A stretch of DNA of 64,000 nucleotides from Phocaeicola vulgatus ATCC 8482 (GTDB taxonomy: Bacteria > Bacteroidota > Bacteroidia > Bacteroidales > Bacteroidaceae): positions 124,001 through 188,000 of the forward strand of contig NC_009614.1 of NCBI RefSeq assembly GCF_000012825.1, read 5' to 3'. The notes under the pieces were generated by a model. It made no database searches. It was not told where the DNA came from and worked only from the letters and a program-made list of their open reading frames with translations. Below are positions 54,876 to 64,000 of the stretch, piece by piece (position 1 is the stretch's first letter; each line of letters starts with the position of its first letter). The position numbers were made by a program, and so were the translations under genes.

Positions 54876-56312
54876 TCATTTTACAAATACAATATCACCT
54901 ACATGTTCCCCAACAAAGAAACGCGCCATGTCCGACGTTTTATACCATGCAGGCTTACCGGTCATATCATCCGATATAACTTTACCGTTTATCTTCAGAT
55001 TCTCAAAACGAATATTCTTCACCATCCGTTCCTCGTCGTAGCCAACGATATGTGAGAATTCGGCATGATCGCCATTATAGGTAATATCTTTAAAAAGCAC
55101 ATTCTCAATGCCCCTGCCCGGAGCCTTGCAATACTTCTTATTGTAAAATATACGCAGATTCACCAATTGTCCTTGCCGGAAATTCTCGATGCGGATATTC
55201 TCGAACCGTACATTCCGGACCAGATTATTATCACCTGCATTGATAGCCAGACAGCCTTGATAATCCACTTGCATTTCCCGATGATCCAAAATATCAATGT
55301 TCCGGTAAGTCAGATTCTCCATCACTTCATTCCTATCCACATCTCCGTGTAACCCGATAAAAATAGGGTGCGCCACATCTGCCCACAAGGTAGAATTCTG
55401 CATTGTCACATTACGGCATCCGCCATGAAACCCCATACGTGTAGCATACACGGTAGTGCAATCATCGGAGTTACGGCAAAATACTCCATCAAACAAGACG
55501 TTGTTGCTGGCAAATACATTCATACCGTCCCCCCACCCATATGAACTGACAGCCTTTACATTGCGGATTGTCACACTGTCCGAACCTCCAGTGGGGCATT
55601 GGGTTGTGATGAGACCTTCCACATATATATTTCGTGAATTAATAATGCTGATGCCTGCCCCACGACCTTCGGGATGCACCTCACCCCGTCCCAGAATTTT
55701 CACATCACGGGCATTGACCGCACGGATACATCCACGCACAATGGCCCCACCTGCCACATAGACCGTCTTTCCCGAAGGAACATTAAGTGTATCGCCGGGT
55801 AACTGATGTATTCCCGGAGCAAAATAAATCAGATTCTTATCTTTCAATTTCTTCGGGCGATTTTCATCTATCGGATTCGCAAAAAGATGAAGATTATGGA
55901 ATATGTCTCCATTTACCTCAATGGACAGATTACGCGGACGGTCTAGCGTAAAAGTCATCGTACTGCCGCTAATCTGCGGAGTGATACCATACGACAACGG
56001 ACGCACCCTGCCACTCTTTACTTCTCCTTTATTATAGGTAACGGAAACTTCCACCTGACCGGAAAAGTCAAAATATCCCATTGAGGCTAGTTCAACATGA
56101 TGCTTCGTCTGGCGTACTTCATCTACTTTCATCGGATAAGTAACTACTTCTTTCCATCCACTGCCAGATTGCCTCACCCGAACTGTAAAATCGTCTTTCA
56201 ACTCCACCCCGTCACTAGGAACCGTATAAGTTATCAACTGGTTTTGTGCATAAAGAATACAGGTCATCATCCATAAAAGACCTGTCAAGCATAATGTTCT
56301 CATTCTTTTCAT
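54876..56312 (-). CDS. Beta-helix glycosidase, clan GH-N (GH28/GH49-like), copy B
   Basis: 478 residues (MKRMRTLCLTG; the start may be MRTLCL, 56303). Signal peptide to YAQ (about 23). Same layout as the gene at 50495: N-terminal sandwich with FTVRVRQSGSGWKEVVTYPM and NLHLFANPID, beta-helix start LNVPSGKTVYVAGGAIVRG, and catalytic RNSDDCTTVYATRMGFHGGC (about 281). It is the first enzyme gene after susD (200 bp). Two diverged copies may cut different bonds in the same polymer. Confidence 0.8.
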   Translation of the reverse strand: MKRMRTLCLTGLLWMMTCILYAQNQLITYTVPSDGVELKDDFTVRVRQSGSGWKEVVTYPMKVDEVRQTKHHVELASMGYFDFSGQVEVSVTYNKGEVKSGRVRPLSYGITPQISGSTMTFTLDRPRNLSIEVNGDIFHNLHLFANPIDENRPKKLKDKNLIYFAPGIHQLPGDTLNVPSGKTVYVAGGAIVRGCIRAVNARDVKILGRGEVHPEGRGAGISIINSRNIYVEGLITTQCPTGGSDSVTIRNVKAVSSYGWGDGMNVFASNNVLFDGVFCRNSDDCTTVYATRMGFHGGCRNVTMQNSTLWADVAHPIFIGLHGDVDRNEVMENLTYRNIDILDHREMQVDYQGCLAINAGDNNLVRNVRFENIRIENFRQGQLVNLRIFYNKKYCKAPGRGIENVLFKDITYNGDHAEFSHIVGYDEERMVKNIRFENLKINGKVISDDMTGKPAWYKTSDMARFFVGEHVGDIVFVK

Positions 56313-56511
56313 TTGTAAAGTCTGCTATTTATTTTAGAATATACGTTCAATAACTATCAATCACTCAAAGCGCCTACCAGCAATTCTAATATACCACAAT
56401 TTCATTATCAATTAGGGCATGAAATAATCCTTTACCTAAAGAATATTCTTATTTCACACCCTAACTACTATAAATCAGTCTATTGATTTTCGATTTATCC
56501 TTCAGTTTTTA

Positions 56512-58539
56512 TTACCAACCAGGATTCTGCGTTAATTGCGGATTCAAACGTATCTGCTGACGAGGAATAGGATCTAAATAATCCCTTTGTGTATAAAGCA
56601 AATTACCAGCCAAAGTTGCTATAGAACGTCCATAGTCAGGGTCGTTAGGATCAGAGCCCTCATAAAGCCCATAAAGCAAAGGATATTTTTCTGGATAATA
56701 ACAGGGTTCACCGAAGTAAGTGGCATCATTGGCTTTCTCTGTTTCGTATGCCGTCCCCAAAACATGTCGACCCAATTTACGACCAGTCAAGTTAATATGC
56801 GCAATACCCCAACGTTTTAAATCGTCCATACGAAAACCTTCACCAAAAAGTTCACATGCACGCTCTCTACGTATTTCATCCAACATATTCATTTTTTTAC
56901 AAATAGTTTTTCCTGTAGCATGATCCCAATAACCAGCATCCCAAACATTAGCAATTAACGCATTGGTCAAAGGAGCCACTCCAGCACGAGCACGATTTTT
57001 ATTAATAGAGAAATTAAGATCTTCATCTGAAATGTTTCCATTATTCAATTCACAAGTCGCCTCGGCATAAATACAATGCACCTCTGCCAAACGAATCAAT
57101 GGAAAATCTGCAGATTCTGTATTATCCGGACGATTTGCCCCTTCAATCAAATACTTACGGCTGCTGTATCCCCCCATTGTACTATTATTTCTAATTGTGG
57201 GATGGAAGACTGCACAAGAACTACTATATACGGGATCAGTAGGATCATAATGATCATTGTCCTTAGGAAACACAGGAGTAGGATAAGGTTGACTAGCATC
57301 CATACGTTGACGTCCATCTTCAGTACGGCTACTATAAGATACACGGTCAGGTAAGAAAGTACAACCAACAAAACGATAATCACGATTACGATATTCACCT
57401 ATAAATGTTGCATATCCCTCGAATTCTGGATTATTCTGCGCATCAGACATACTACCTGTATAACTGATACGAATAGGAAGTCCATTACGACAAAGGAAAG
57501 ATTCACCAAACTGAGCACTCATACCCGTTGCTGCACCTACCATGACCGAATGCGATAAATTAATACCACCACGACTCAGATCGTAGTCATATTTTTTTGA
57601 GAAAATAAATTCTTTATTCGTACTTTTTCCAGCACTTTTGAAATTAGGAATATTTCCACCCTTATCATCAATATTAAACAAATAGTAATAACTCAAAGAA
57701 TCACATTCTGCCCACAACTTATAAGTTCCACTTTCAGCTTCTTCTATCACCTCTTTTGACATCTGCTTTGCTTCTGTCAACATATCGGTTATAGAAGGAT
57801 ATCCTTCCGGTTTAACAGTTCCTGCCCCCTGCGAACTCCCATCACCATCTAAATCATAATTGATAGCAGGAACATACTTTTCCCACGTAGCCTCATAAAG
57901 CAATACTCTGGCCAAAAAAGATTTGGCAGCTTCCTTGCTTACTTTTCCTTTGCTTCCTTCCGGAATTTCCGTTTCTTTAGGCAAACGCTTTACAGCCTCT
58001 CTTAAATCGGACATAATAAAGGCTGCCACCTCATACCGACTGTTTCGCGGGGCCTGTAACACTCCATCACTAACAGTCAACACATGGTCTGAAATAGGCA
58101 CACCACCAAAATGTTGCAACAAATAAAAATGCTGCCATGCGCGAAAAAAATAAGCAGTCCCCACAGACTGGGCAATATCACTTTGGCTACCATCATAAGC
58201 TTCTGCCTTTTCCAACAATATATTGCAAGTACGGATATGCGAATAAGGCTTATCCCAACTCCAATTTCCTTCCGATGCCGAACCACCTCCATTGCTTCCT
58301 AATCCACTGATATCCGTCCCTCGGTCCATTATATCACCGTATGACGGCTTATTATCCAGATTTTTCCATCCAATTACATTATATAAAGCATTGGCTGCCT
58401 GTTCAAAATGTTCAGGAGTCTTAAACACAATAGCCTCTGTTCCCTGAGACAACGGTTCTTTATCAAGAAAGTCACTGCATGCAGTCAATGACATCACCAC
58501 AGCCGATGCAAGAAAAAATTTATTTATTATGGTTTTCAT
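56512..58539 (-). CDS. SusD/RagB-family glycan-binding lipoprotein
   Basis: 675 residues with the start at MKTIINKFFLASAVVMSLTA (58539), lipidated Cys21; the longer frame overlaps susC and lacks conservation. SusD features: NALYNVIGWKNLDN, YFFRAWQHFYLLQHFGGVP (SusD helix motif), DEIRRERACELFGEGFRMDD near the C-terminus. It follows susC by 22 bp and should form the surface lid of that transporter. Different in sequence from the SusD at 25048, so it binds another glycan. Confidence 0.95.
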   Translation of the reverse strand: MKTIINKFFLASAVVMSLTACSDFLDKEPLSQGTEAIVFKTPEHFEQAANALYNVIGWKNLDNKPSYGDIMDRGTDISGLGSNGGGSASEGNWSWDKPYSHIRTCNILLEKAEAYDGSQSDIAQSVGTAYFFRAWQHFYLLQHFGGVPISDHVLTVSDGVLQAPRNSRYEVAAFIMSDLREAVKRLPKETEIPEGSKGKVSKEAAKSFLARVLLYEATWEKYVPAINYDLDGDGSSQGAGTVKPEGYPSITDMLTEAKQMSKEVIEEAESGTYKLWAECDSLSYYYLFNIDDKGGNIPNFKSAGKSTNKEFIFSKKYDYDLSRGGINLSHSVMVGAATGMSAQFGESFLCRNGLPIRISYTGSMSDAQNNPEFEGYATFIGEYRNRDYRFVGCTFLPDRVSYSSRTEDGRQRMDASQPYPTPVFPKDNDHYDPTDPVYSSSCAVFHPTIRNNSTMGGYSSRKYLIEGANRPDNTESADFPLIRLAEVHCIYAEATCELNNGNISDEDLNFSINKNRARAGVAPLTNALIANVWDAGYWDHATGKTICKKMNMLDEIRRERACELFGEGFRMDDLKRWGIAHINLTGRKLGRHVLGTAYETEKANDATYFGEPCYYPEKYPLLYGLYEGSDPNDPDYGRSIATLAGNLLYTQRDYLDPIPRQQIRLNPQLTQNPGW

Positions 58540-58561
58540 ATGTTTATATTTTAACAGGTTA

Positions 58562-61500
58562 TTAGAATGTAACATCTACTCCGAATGTCAGCAATCTGCT
58601 GAACGGGAATGTGTTATTTGAATTTTCACCATATTCCGGATCATATCCATCCTTTACTTTTGTCCATTCCCAAAGATCATCACCGGAGAAGTAAACTCTC
58701 AATTTACTGAGTCCGGCTTTTGAAATCCACTTTTGAGGCAATGAATACCCCACTACCAAAGATTTCAAACGGACATACCGATTATTCTGAACACTGACAT
58801 CTTTATTATTATAATTCCACTTATTAAAATTCTGGTCACGTGAAGCAATAGTATATTCTGCATCCCGATTATTCTCACTCCACATTTTCCCTGCGAAGTT
58901 TTTATTTTGCAGAACATAATTTGTAGTCCATGGAGCAGCCAAATATCCACCTCTTAACAATACTTGTTTACCTACTCCTTGGAAGAAAGCCGAGAAATCG
59001 ATTCCTTTCCATTCCAATCCCAATTTAAAGCCAAATGTCAAACGAGGGGCCATATCTCCTGCATAGTAAAGATCATCTTTTGTTATAGCACCGTCACCAT
59101 TCAAATCGACTACTTTACGAGCCCCCGGACGAAGTGTATTAGTAGATGCCTCCTGAGGTGCAGGAAGAATATTATTAGCTTTCGGTCCTGAATGATCCGC
59201 ATTCCAATAATACTTCTCATAATATGCAGCCACTTCATCTGCACTTTGGAAAATACCATCAGTTTGGTATACATACAATGCTTGTCTTGGCATACCGATT
59301 AAGCGATTTTCATTCTTACCCTCATTAGGTACATTTTCATTATTAGCTAATTCAAGCACTTTTGACCATGCATCCGAAAGAGATCCTCCAATGTTATACT
59401 TTACCTGACCTATTTGATCATTCCAATTCAAAGCCAACTCCCAACCACGGGCACGAAACTTACCATTGTTGGTTTTAGGAGCAGCCGCACCTAAAATAGA
59501 AGGATATTGTACATCAATAAACATACCGTTATTGGTCTTGATAAAATAATCAAATGAACCTCTCAAACGATTGCTAAGAAAAGCAAAATCCACTCCCACA
59601 TCGTGGCTGTCAATAGTTTCCCATGTACGTTCCGCAGATCTCATACCGTCTACCCACAATGAAGTATGCGTACCGGGATTTACACCAAAAATAGTCGTAC
59701 CAGTTTTGATAGTAGCAAATCTCTCGTAATTGTCAATACCTTCCACACTACCTGTTCTACCATAATTGTAACGCAGCTTCAAATCACTCAACCATGAAAC
59801 ATCTTTTAAAAAGTCTTCATTTGAAAGTCTCCAAAAACCAGAAATAGAATAAAAATTTTTCCAACGTTGTTCTTTCGCCAACTTAGAAGACCCATCCCGA
59901 CGACCCAATACCTCTATTGAATATTTATCAGCATAAGTATAATTCAAACGCCCTAAATAAGAAACCAATCCCCAAGAATTCTGTCCACCATATGCCTCAT
60001 TATTATTTCCATTCACCCATACATCCAAATCTGCTAATCCAGACCCCGGATAAACAGCACCGGATTTACGAACCGCACCTACCCTTTTATATGTTTCTTG
60101 TTCGGCAGTCATACCCAACATGGCAGAAACGCTATGCACATCAGCAAAAGTACGATTATAATTAGCAAAAGCACCTAAAGTAATGTTTTCCCATTTCGCT
60201 ATTTCTTCTTTCAATTGTCCGGGACCTTGCTTATTACCAGTCTGTGTACCTACCCAATCATAATATTGTACTTTATTCTTCACTTCCTGCATATTTCTCT
60301 GTACAGTCTTATAAGCCCCCGAAGCTGAAATAGAAAGTCCTTTTACCCATTTAGAAAAATCATAAGTTGCTTTAGCACTTCCTCTAAAAGTTGTCAATGA
60401 ATTTTTCTTCTCCCCTCCTTGGGTCAACCCACCAATAGGATTCCGGTTACCACTAAATGTATCATAAGCCTGACCATTTTTATTATACACAGTCCAAAAC
60501 CAAGGATCAAAATATCCAGCTCCCACATCAGTAGTTGGGGTTATAATATCACGTTTGTCATACGACATACTTGTTTCAAATTTCAAAGCATCTGTCGCTT
60601 GATAATCAGCATTTAAACGACCACTATATTTTTTTTCTCCATCATTAGCAACTTTCAACTGTGAATTATTATCCGCATACCCCAAAGACGCTCGATAACT
60701 AAACTTTTCATCTGCTCCAGAAATACTAATCGAATGCTTTTGAGAAGTTGCCTGACCATAAAGATAATCCATCATATACACATTTGGGTCCCAACGTTCC
60801 ACTTTATCACCATTTTGTAATGTCAAGACTTTACCTGCACGAAGAGCATTAAAAAGAGTTTCCCCCTTATATACTGTTGGTGCACCAGTAGCCGGATCAA
60901 TATCCGATTGATCCAAAGTAGGACCACCAAAAGAATTAAATATCCACCAATTTACAGCTTTATGAATTTCATCAGCAGTAGTTAAACTAGGATTTAAAGC
61001 GGCAGCATCATTATATTGAGCTTCATAAAACATATCCAACCATTCCCGATTATTTGTAATAGGAGGCTGAATACCGTTAATTGTGCGACTAACAGAGCCA
61101 CTATATGATATTTGAGCCTTTCCTTTTTTACCACGCTTTGTTGTTACCAGTACAACACCTGAAGCCGAACGGGCACCGTATATCGCAGCCGAAGCATCCT
61201 TCAAAACTGAAATATTTTCAATATCACTTGCATCCATAGCATTTAACTCATCCAATGAACCTGTTATACCATCAATGATAACTAATGGAGAAGATTTTCC
61301 ATTAACAGAAATATCACCACGTATTTTCATCTCTGCTCCCTCACTACCCGGACGAGTAGAAGTGCGTGTAATAGTCAATCCCGGAACTTCACCTTGCAAA
61401 GCTACTGTAGCATTAGCAATACCCTTATTTTTAAAAGCCTCATCCCCCTTGATCTGACTAATAGAACTAGTTAAAGAAGCTTTCTTTTGGGCACCATAAC

Positions 61501-61888
61501 CAACTACTACTACTTCATCCAGCACCTCAGTATCCTCTTTCAAAACGACCTTAACGTTTGTTTTCCCTGATATATTAACTTCCTGAGTCTTGTATCCGAT
61601 ATAAGAAATGACCAATATGCCTTTTTCCGGAACATTATTCAATGTAAAATTACCATCAAAATCGGTAATTGTACCATTAGTCGTGCCTTTTACTTGTACC
61701 GTAGCACCAATTACCGGTTCTCCTGTAGCATCCACCACTTGCCCTTTTACCGTTCCAGTCTGCATAACAGTCTGCACCCCATTCACCTCTGCAAATACAG
61801 TCTGCGGGCTACCTGCCAACAAGGCAGAAGCCATCACCGTAGAAAACAAGATTCTTCTCGATGAAAATTTAAAGAATTCGTTTTTCAT
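58562..61888 (-). CDS. SusC-family TonB-dependent transporter (no STN domain)
   Basis: 1108 residues with the start at MKNEFFKFSSRRILFSTVMA (61888); the longer frame would overlap the sigma gene. Signal region ends near SPQTVFAEV. A carboxypeptidase-D-like domain follows (VKGQVVDATGEPVIGATVQV), then the plug (VVVVGYGAQKKASLTSSISQ), IKGDISVNGKSS-type region and the barrel, ending in GVDVTF. Unlike the SusC at 26877 there is no STN domain, so it cannot signal through FecR by the usual route. It lies 43 bp after the ECF sigma gene. Confidence 0.95.
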   Translation of the reverse strand: MKNEFFKFSSRRILFSTVMASALLAGSPQTVFAEVNGVQTVMQTGTVKGQVVDATGEPVIGATVQVKGTTNGTITDFDGNFTLNNVPEKGILVISYIGYKTQEVNISGKTNVKVVLKEDTEVLDEVVVVGYGAQKKASLTSSISQIKGDEAFKNKGIANATVALQGEVPGLTITRTSTRPGSEGAEMKIRGDISVNGKSSPLVIIDGITGSLDELNAMDASDIENISVLKDASAAIYGARSASGVVLVTTKRGKKGKAQISYSGSVSRTINGIQPPITNNREWLDMFYEAQYNDAAALNPSLTTADEIHKAVNWWIFNSFGGPTLDQSDIDPATGAPTVYKGETLFNALRAGKVLTLQNGDKVERWDPNVYMMDYLYGQATSQKHSISISGADEKFSYRASLGYADNNSQLKVANDGEKKYSGRLNADYQATDALKFETSMSYDKRDIITPTTDVGAGYFDPWFWTVYNKNGQAYDTFSGNRNPIGGLTQGGEKKNSLTTFRGSAKATYDFSKWVKGLSISASGAYKTVQRNMQEVKNKVQYYDWVGTQTGNKQGPGQLKEEIAKWENITLGAFANYNRTFADVHSVSAMLGMTAEQETYKRVGAVRKSGAVYPGSGLADLDVWVNGNNNEAYGGQNSWGLVSYLGRLNYTYADKYSIEVLGRRDGSSKLAKEQRWKNFYSISGFWRLSNEDFLKDVSWLSDLKLRYNYGRTGSVEGIDNYERFATIKTGTTIFGVNPGTHTSLWVDGMRSAERTWETIDSHDVGVDFAFLSNRLRGSFDYFIKTNNGMFIDVQYPSILGAAAPKTNNGKFRARGWELALNWNDQIGQVKYNIGGSLSDAWSKVLELANNENVPNEGKNENRLIGMPRQALYVYQTDGIFQSADEVAAYYEKYYWNADHSGPKANNILPAPQEASTNTLRPGARKVVDLNGDGAITKDDLYYAGDMAPRLTFGFKLGLEWKGIDFSAFFQGVGKQVLLRGGYLAAPWTTNYVLQNKNFAGKMWSENNRDAEYTIASRDQNFNKWNYNNKDVSVQNNRYVRLKSLVVGYSLPQKWISKAGLSKLRVYFSGDDLWEWTKVKDGYDPEYGENSNNTFPFSRLLTFGVDVTF

Positions 61889-61931
61889 AAACTTAAAATT
61901 TAATATTAACAGTTTTATTGTTGTTTTCTTA

Positions 61932-62447
61932 TTATATACACTGTTTGATAAACTCGCGCACCTCATGCCGCCCTATCCTTAAATGGTTTTCAACGGTACG
62001 GTGCGAAAGATTTAATTCCGCTGAAATATCTGAAATAGATTTGTCTTCAAAACGACTCATTGCATAAATAGTACGACGCCGTGGAGGAAGCAAAGACAAT
62101 CTATATTTCTCACACGCTTCCAAATCATTGGCCACCACACGAAGTTCTGTTTCATTTGTATAAGCAACCGTATGCTCATATAAATAAGAAGTAACTTCTT
62201 GCCTCTTATAATAACGACGTAAATAGTCAGTTACCAAATTACGAGCAATAGTAAAAATAAAATACTTAATAGTCTCTGCACAGAGCATCCGATCGTAGTC
62301 CATCAGCCGTACATACACATCTTGAGCCAAGTCTTCCGCCTCTTCTTTATGAGCTATCCTATAATAGATATACAGATAGACCGAATGATGATAATTCGTA
62401 TAAGAATCCTCTATTAATTGAGTAGATTTCATGGATATGTTTTTCAT
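61932..62447 (-). CDS. ECF RNA polymerase sigma factor without anti-sigma partner
   Basis: 171 residues (MKNISMKSTQ; MKSTQL at 62432 also possible). Region 2 in EEAEDLAQDVYVRLMDYDRM and region 4 in LPPRRRTIYAMSRFEDKSIS followed by DISAELNLSHRTVENHL. It is directly upstream of susC (43 bp) and downstream of the AraC-type regulator. No FecR gene is adjacent and its SusC lacks an STN domain, so its control differs from the sigma at 31510. Confidence 0.9.
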   Translation of the reverse strand: MKNISMKSTQLIEDSYTNYHHSVYLYIYYRIAHKEEAEDLAQDVYVRLMDYDRMLCAETIKYFIFTIARNLVTDYLRRYYKRQEVTSYLYEHTVAYTNETELRVVANDLEACEKYRLSLLPPRRRTIYAMSRFEDKSISDISAELNLSHRTVENHLRIGRHEVREFIKQCI

Positions 62448-62479
62448 GTCTTCAGCTTTTTGGGTTACATTTACGAATG

Positions 62480-62487
62480 CAAATATA
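62480..62487 (-). promoter_or_regulatory. -7 box for the second ECF sigma gene
   Basis: TATATTTG on the minus strand matches TAnnTTTG, 33 bp before the start at 62447. Confidence 0.45.
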
Positions 62488-62647
62488 GAAGGTAGAAGGA
62501 CAAGAAAAACACTTTTTCTATTCTAATAAATCTCATATCATTACCCTAGACCAAAGACAGACTAATCCGCTAGTTTATAACAGATTAAGAATTTGACACA
62601 CTCAGTATCATATAATAATTTGAGACTCTCAACAAAAAATAGAGAGG

Positions 62648-64000
62648 TTATTCATTGTTTTTCCCAATACTTCGGATGTACTCATTGGGAGTGATATTAG
62701 TCGCTTTTTTAAAATATCGAAAGAAAGAAGCTCTTGAACTGAACCCACACAACTCAGCCAAAGCACTCAAAGTGTATTTAGCATATTCATCTTTCTCCAC
62801 CAAGCGCTTGAATTCAGCCATGCGATAATCATTGATATAATCATAATAATTACGGTTTAGATACTGATTAAATAAATAGGACAAAGTATGAGATGATGTG
62901 CCAATGGACACAGCCAAATCGGCAATCTTCAAATTAGGATTAGTATAAGGTTTTTCTCTATGCATAACAATCTCCAATTTCTCAGCCAACCGTTTACATT
63001 CCTCCACACTTATCTTATTTGTCCTGTATTTCTCTTCCGCTACAATATGGGATTCCTCAACTGGCTGAATCTCCTTTTCTATAACTTTAGCAGAGTCAGG
63101 CATCAGTTCTTCCCTTTCGTTCTCCACCTCTTTCTTTTTTTGATAAAGGACAGCAATGCTTCCGGTCACCACAGCTATCACGATGAACACTATGCTCCAT
63201 ATACTAATAGAAGACGCTATTTTAACCGTTAGCTGAGTTTCTGACTCTGGATTCCCCATCTGTCTTACTTTAAAAGTATAATTACCGGACGGTAAATCAT
63301 AATAAGTAATATCCGAACGACCTGTCAAAGCCATCCATCCGGTATCCTCACCCTCTAATTGATATTCGTATGACATAAAAGCAGGTGCCGTATAACTGAA
63401 ATCAGAAAAGTAAAAGGTAACATTCTTCTGAGAAGCTTCCAATGAAATTTCACTCTTGCCGCCATCTCCCACAACAGATTGCACTACAGATTTTCCATTT
63501 ACACATATATCTGTTATGGCAACCGAATAGGGAACGGATTTCCTCTGATTCATCCGCACTGTATCCAAATACAGAAGCCCTTTGGAGTTTCCAAACCAAA
63601 TGCCGTTCTCATCACGTACCGGCGGACAAAGAGTAAAAATGGAACTGGGAATACCATCAACAAAATTATAAGGAATAAAATGGTCTTTCTTATCATACCG
63701 GAACAAACCATTGTTAGTTCCCAGCCATAACCACTTTTCACGATCCTCTACAATAAACATACCATCATTCCCATCCAAAGGAGTCCCCGGCTGCAAACGC
63801 CTAAAAATAGTCATAGACAAATCAGAGATAAAAAGAGAGCCTTTGTCCGGAAAAAAATAAAGATCATGGTTGGAATCTTCGTAGATCACTCTTATTTTTT
63901 CCTTATGAATAAATCCCTCAGGAAACACATCGGTTTTCAATGTCCGGGCAGAGGGGTCCCAAATGCACATTCCATTCTCTGTACATATCCATCCTTTATG
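62648..64000 (-). CDS. Kinase-less hybrid regulator: beta-propeller/Y_Y_Y sensor, one membrane helix, AraC domain; N-terminus outside window
   Basis: Last ~451 residues; the start lies beyond the right edge. Propeller repeats (ENGIWFGNSKGLLYLDT, EKWLWLGTNNGLFRYDK) lead into a Y_Y_Y domain (SYEYQLEGEDTGWMALTGRS), then one membrane helix (SIWSIVFIVIAVVTGSIAVL), a charged linker, and an AraC-type helix-turn-helix at the C-terminus (LKIADLAVSIGTSSHTLSYL, LSALAELCGFSSRASFFRYF). No HisKA, HATPase or receiver segment lies between the helix and the AraC domain, unlike a classic hybrid two-component regulator. It is likely a membrane-anchored activator of the adjoining locus, sensing periplasmic oligosaccharide. 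Confidence 0.88.
   Translation of the reverse strand, partial: HKGWICTENGMCIWDPSARTLKTDVFPEGFIHKEKIRVIYEDSNHDLYFFPDKGSLFISDLSMTIFRRLQPGTPLDGNDGMFIVEDREKWLWLGTNNGLFRYDKKDHFIPYNFVDGIPSSIFTLCPPVRDENGIWFGNSKGLLYLDTVRMNQRKSVPYSVAITDICVNGKSVVQSVVGDGGKSEISLEASQKNVTFYFSDFSYTAPAFMSYEYQLEGEDTGWMALTGRSDITYYDLPSGNYTFKVRQMGNPESETQLTVKIASSISIWSIVFIVIAVVTGSIAVLYQKKKEVENEREELMPDSAKVIEKEIQPVEESHIVAEEKYRTNKISVEECKRLAEKLEIVMHREKPYTNPNLKIADLAVSIGTSSHTLSYLFNQYLNRNYYDYINDYRMAEFKRLVEKDEYAKYTLSALAELCGFSSRASFFRYFKKATNITPNEYIRSIGKNNE

Noticed and set aside
1..64000. tRNA, rRNA, riboswitch or intact insertion sequence
   Set aside because: None recognised by reading either strand; absence cannot be proven without covariance searches.

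Overview
The window looks like chromosome of a gut Bacteroidales, most likely Bacteroides/Phocaeicola. The signs are SusC/SusD pairs, many secreted glycosidases with Bacteroidota-type signal or lipoprotein peptides, the LpxC-FabZ fusion found in this phylum, and promoter boxes of the TAnnTTTG type. Species cannot be fixed from sequence alone.

Layout. 1-5062: end of a GH20 beta-hexosaminidase, a small outer-membrane barrel, a CstA-type transporter and a secreted GH10-like (GHL10) hydrolase. 5063-8241: a decayed mobile island with a shredded tyrosine integrase, a RhuM gene, a short gene whose start resembles KilA-N proteins and whose body resembles DUF4868 (the KwaB domain of the Kiwa anti-phage system), and about 1.2 kb of apparently dead DNA. 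8242-17876: housekeeping block (purM, prfA, pyrF, an HD hydrolase, lpxD, lpxC-fabZ, lpxA, a pRiA4b ORF-3-like protein, miaA). 17885-32055: a host-glycan locus with GH29 fucosidase, GH110 alpha-1,3-galactosidase, GH109 alpha-N-acetylgalactosaminidase, SusD, an STN-bearing SusC, FecR and an ECF sigma factor. GH109 and GH110 are the known activities against blood-group A and B termini, and GH29 fits fucose removal, so the set resembles a histo-blood-group/mucin cap-removing system driven by trans-envelope signalling.

32318-39306: a BlaI-M56 protease-TPR-thioredoxin operon, preceded by three 17-bp dyad operators; the protease carries TonB and SusC-plug-like parts. 39517-64000: a second, larger polysaccharide utilization locus, all on the minus strand: a kinase-less Y_Y_Y/AraC regulator, an ECF sigma factor without an anti-sigma gene, SusC, SusD, two paralogous beta-helix hydrolases, a frameshifted beta-propeller glycosidase, GH127, a serine hydrolase, a heparinase II/III-like lyase, GH97, GH43 and GH88. 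This suggests an acidic, arabinose-containing plant-type glycan. An Rpn-type nuclease gene has inserted within it.

No tRNA, rRNA or CRISPR array was seen. The least conventional parts are the KilA-N/DUF4868 chimera, the operator array with its M56 fusion operon, the paired A/B antigen enzymes, and the regulators of the second locus.
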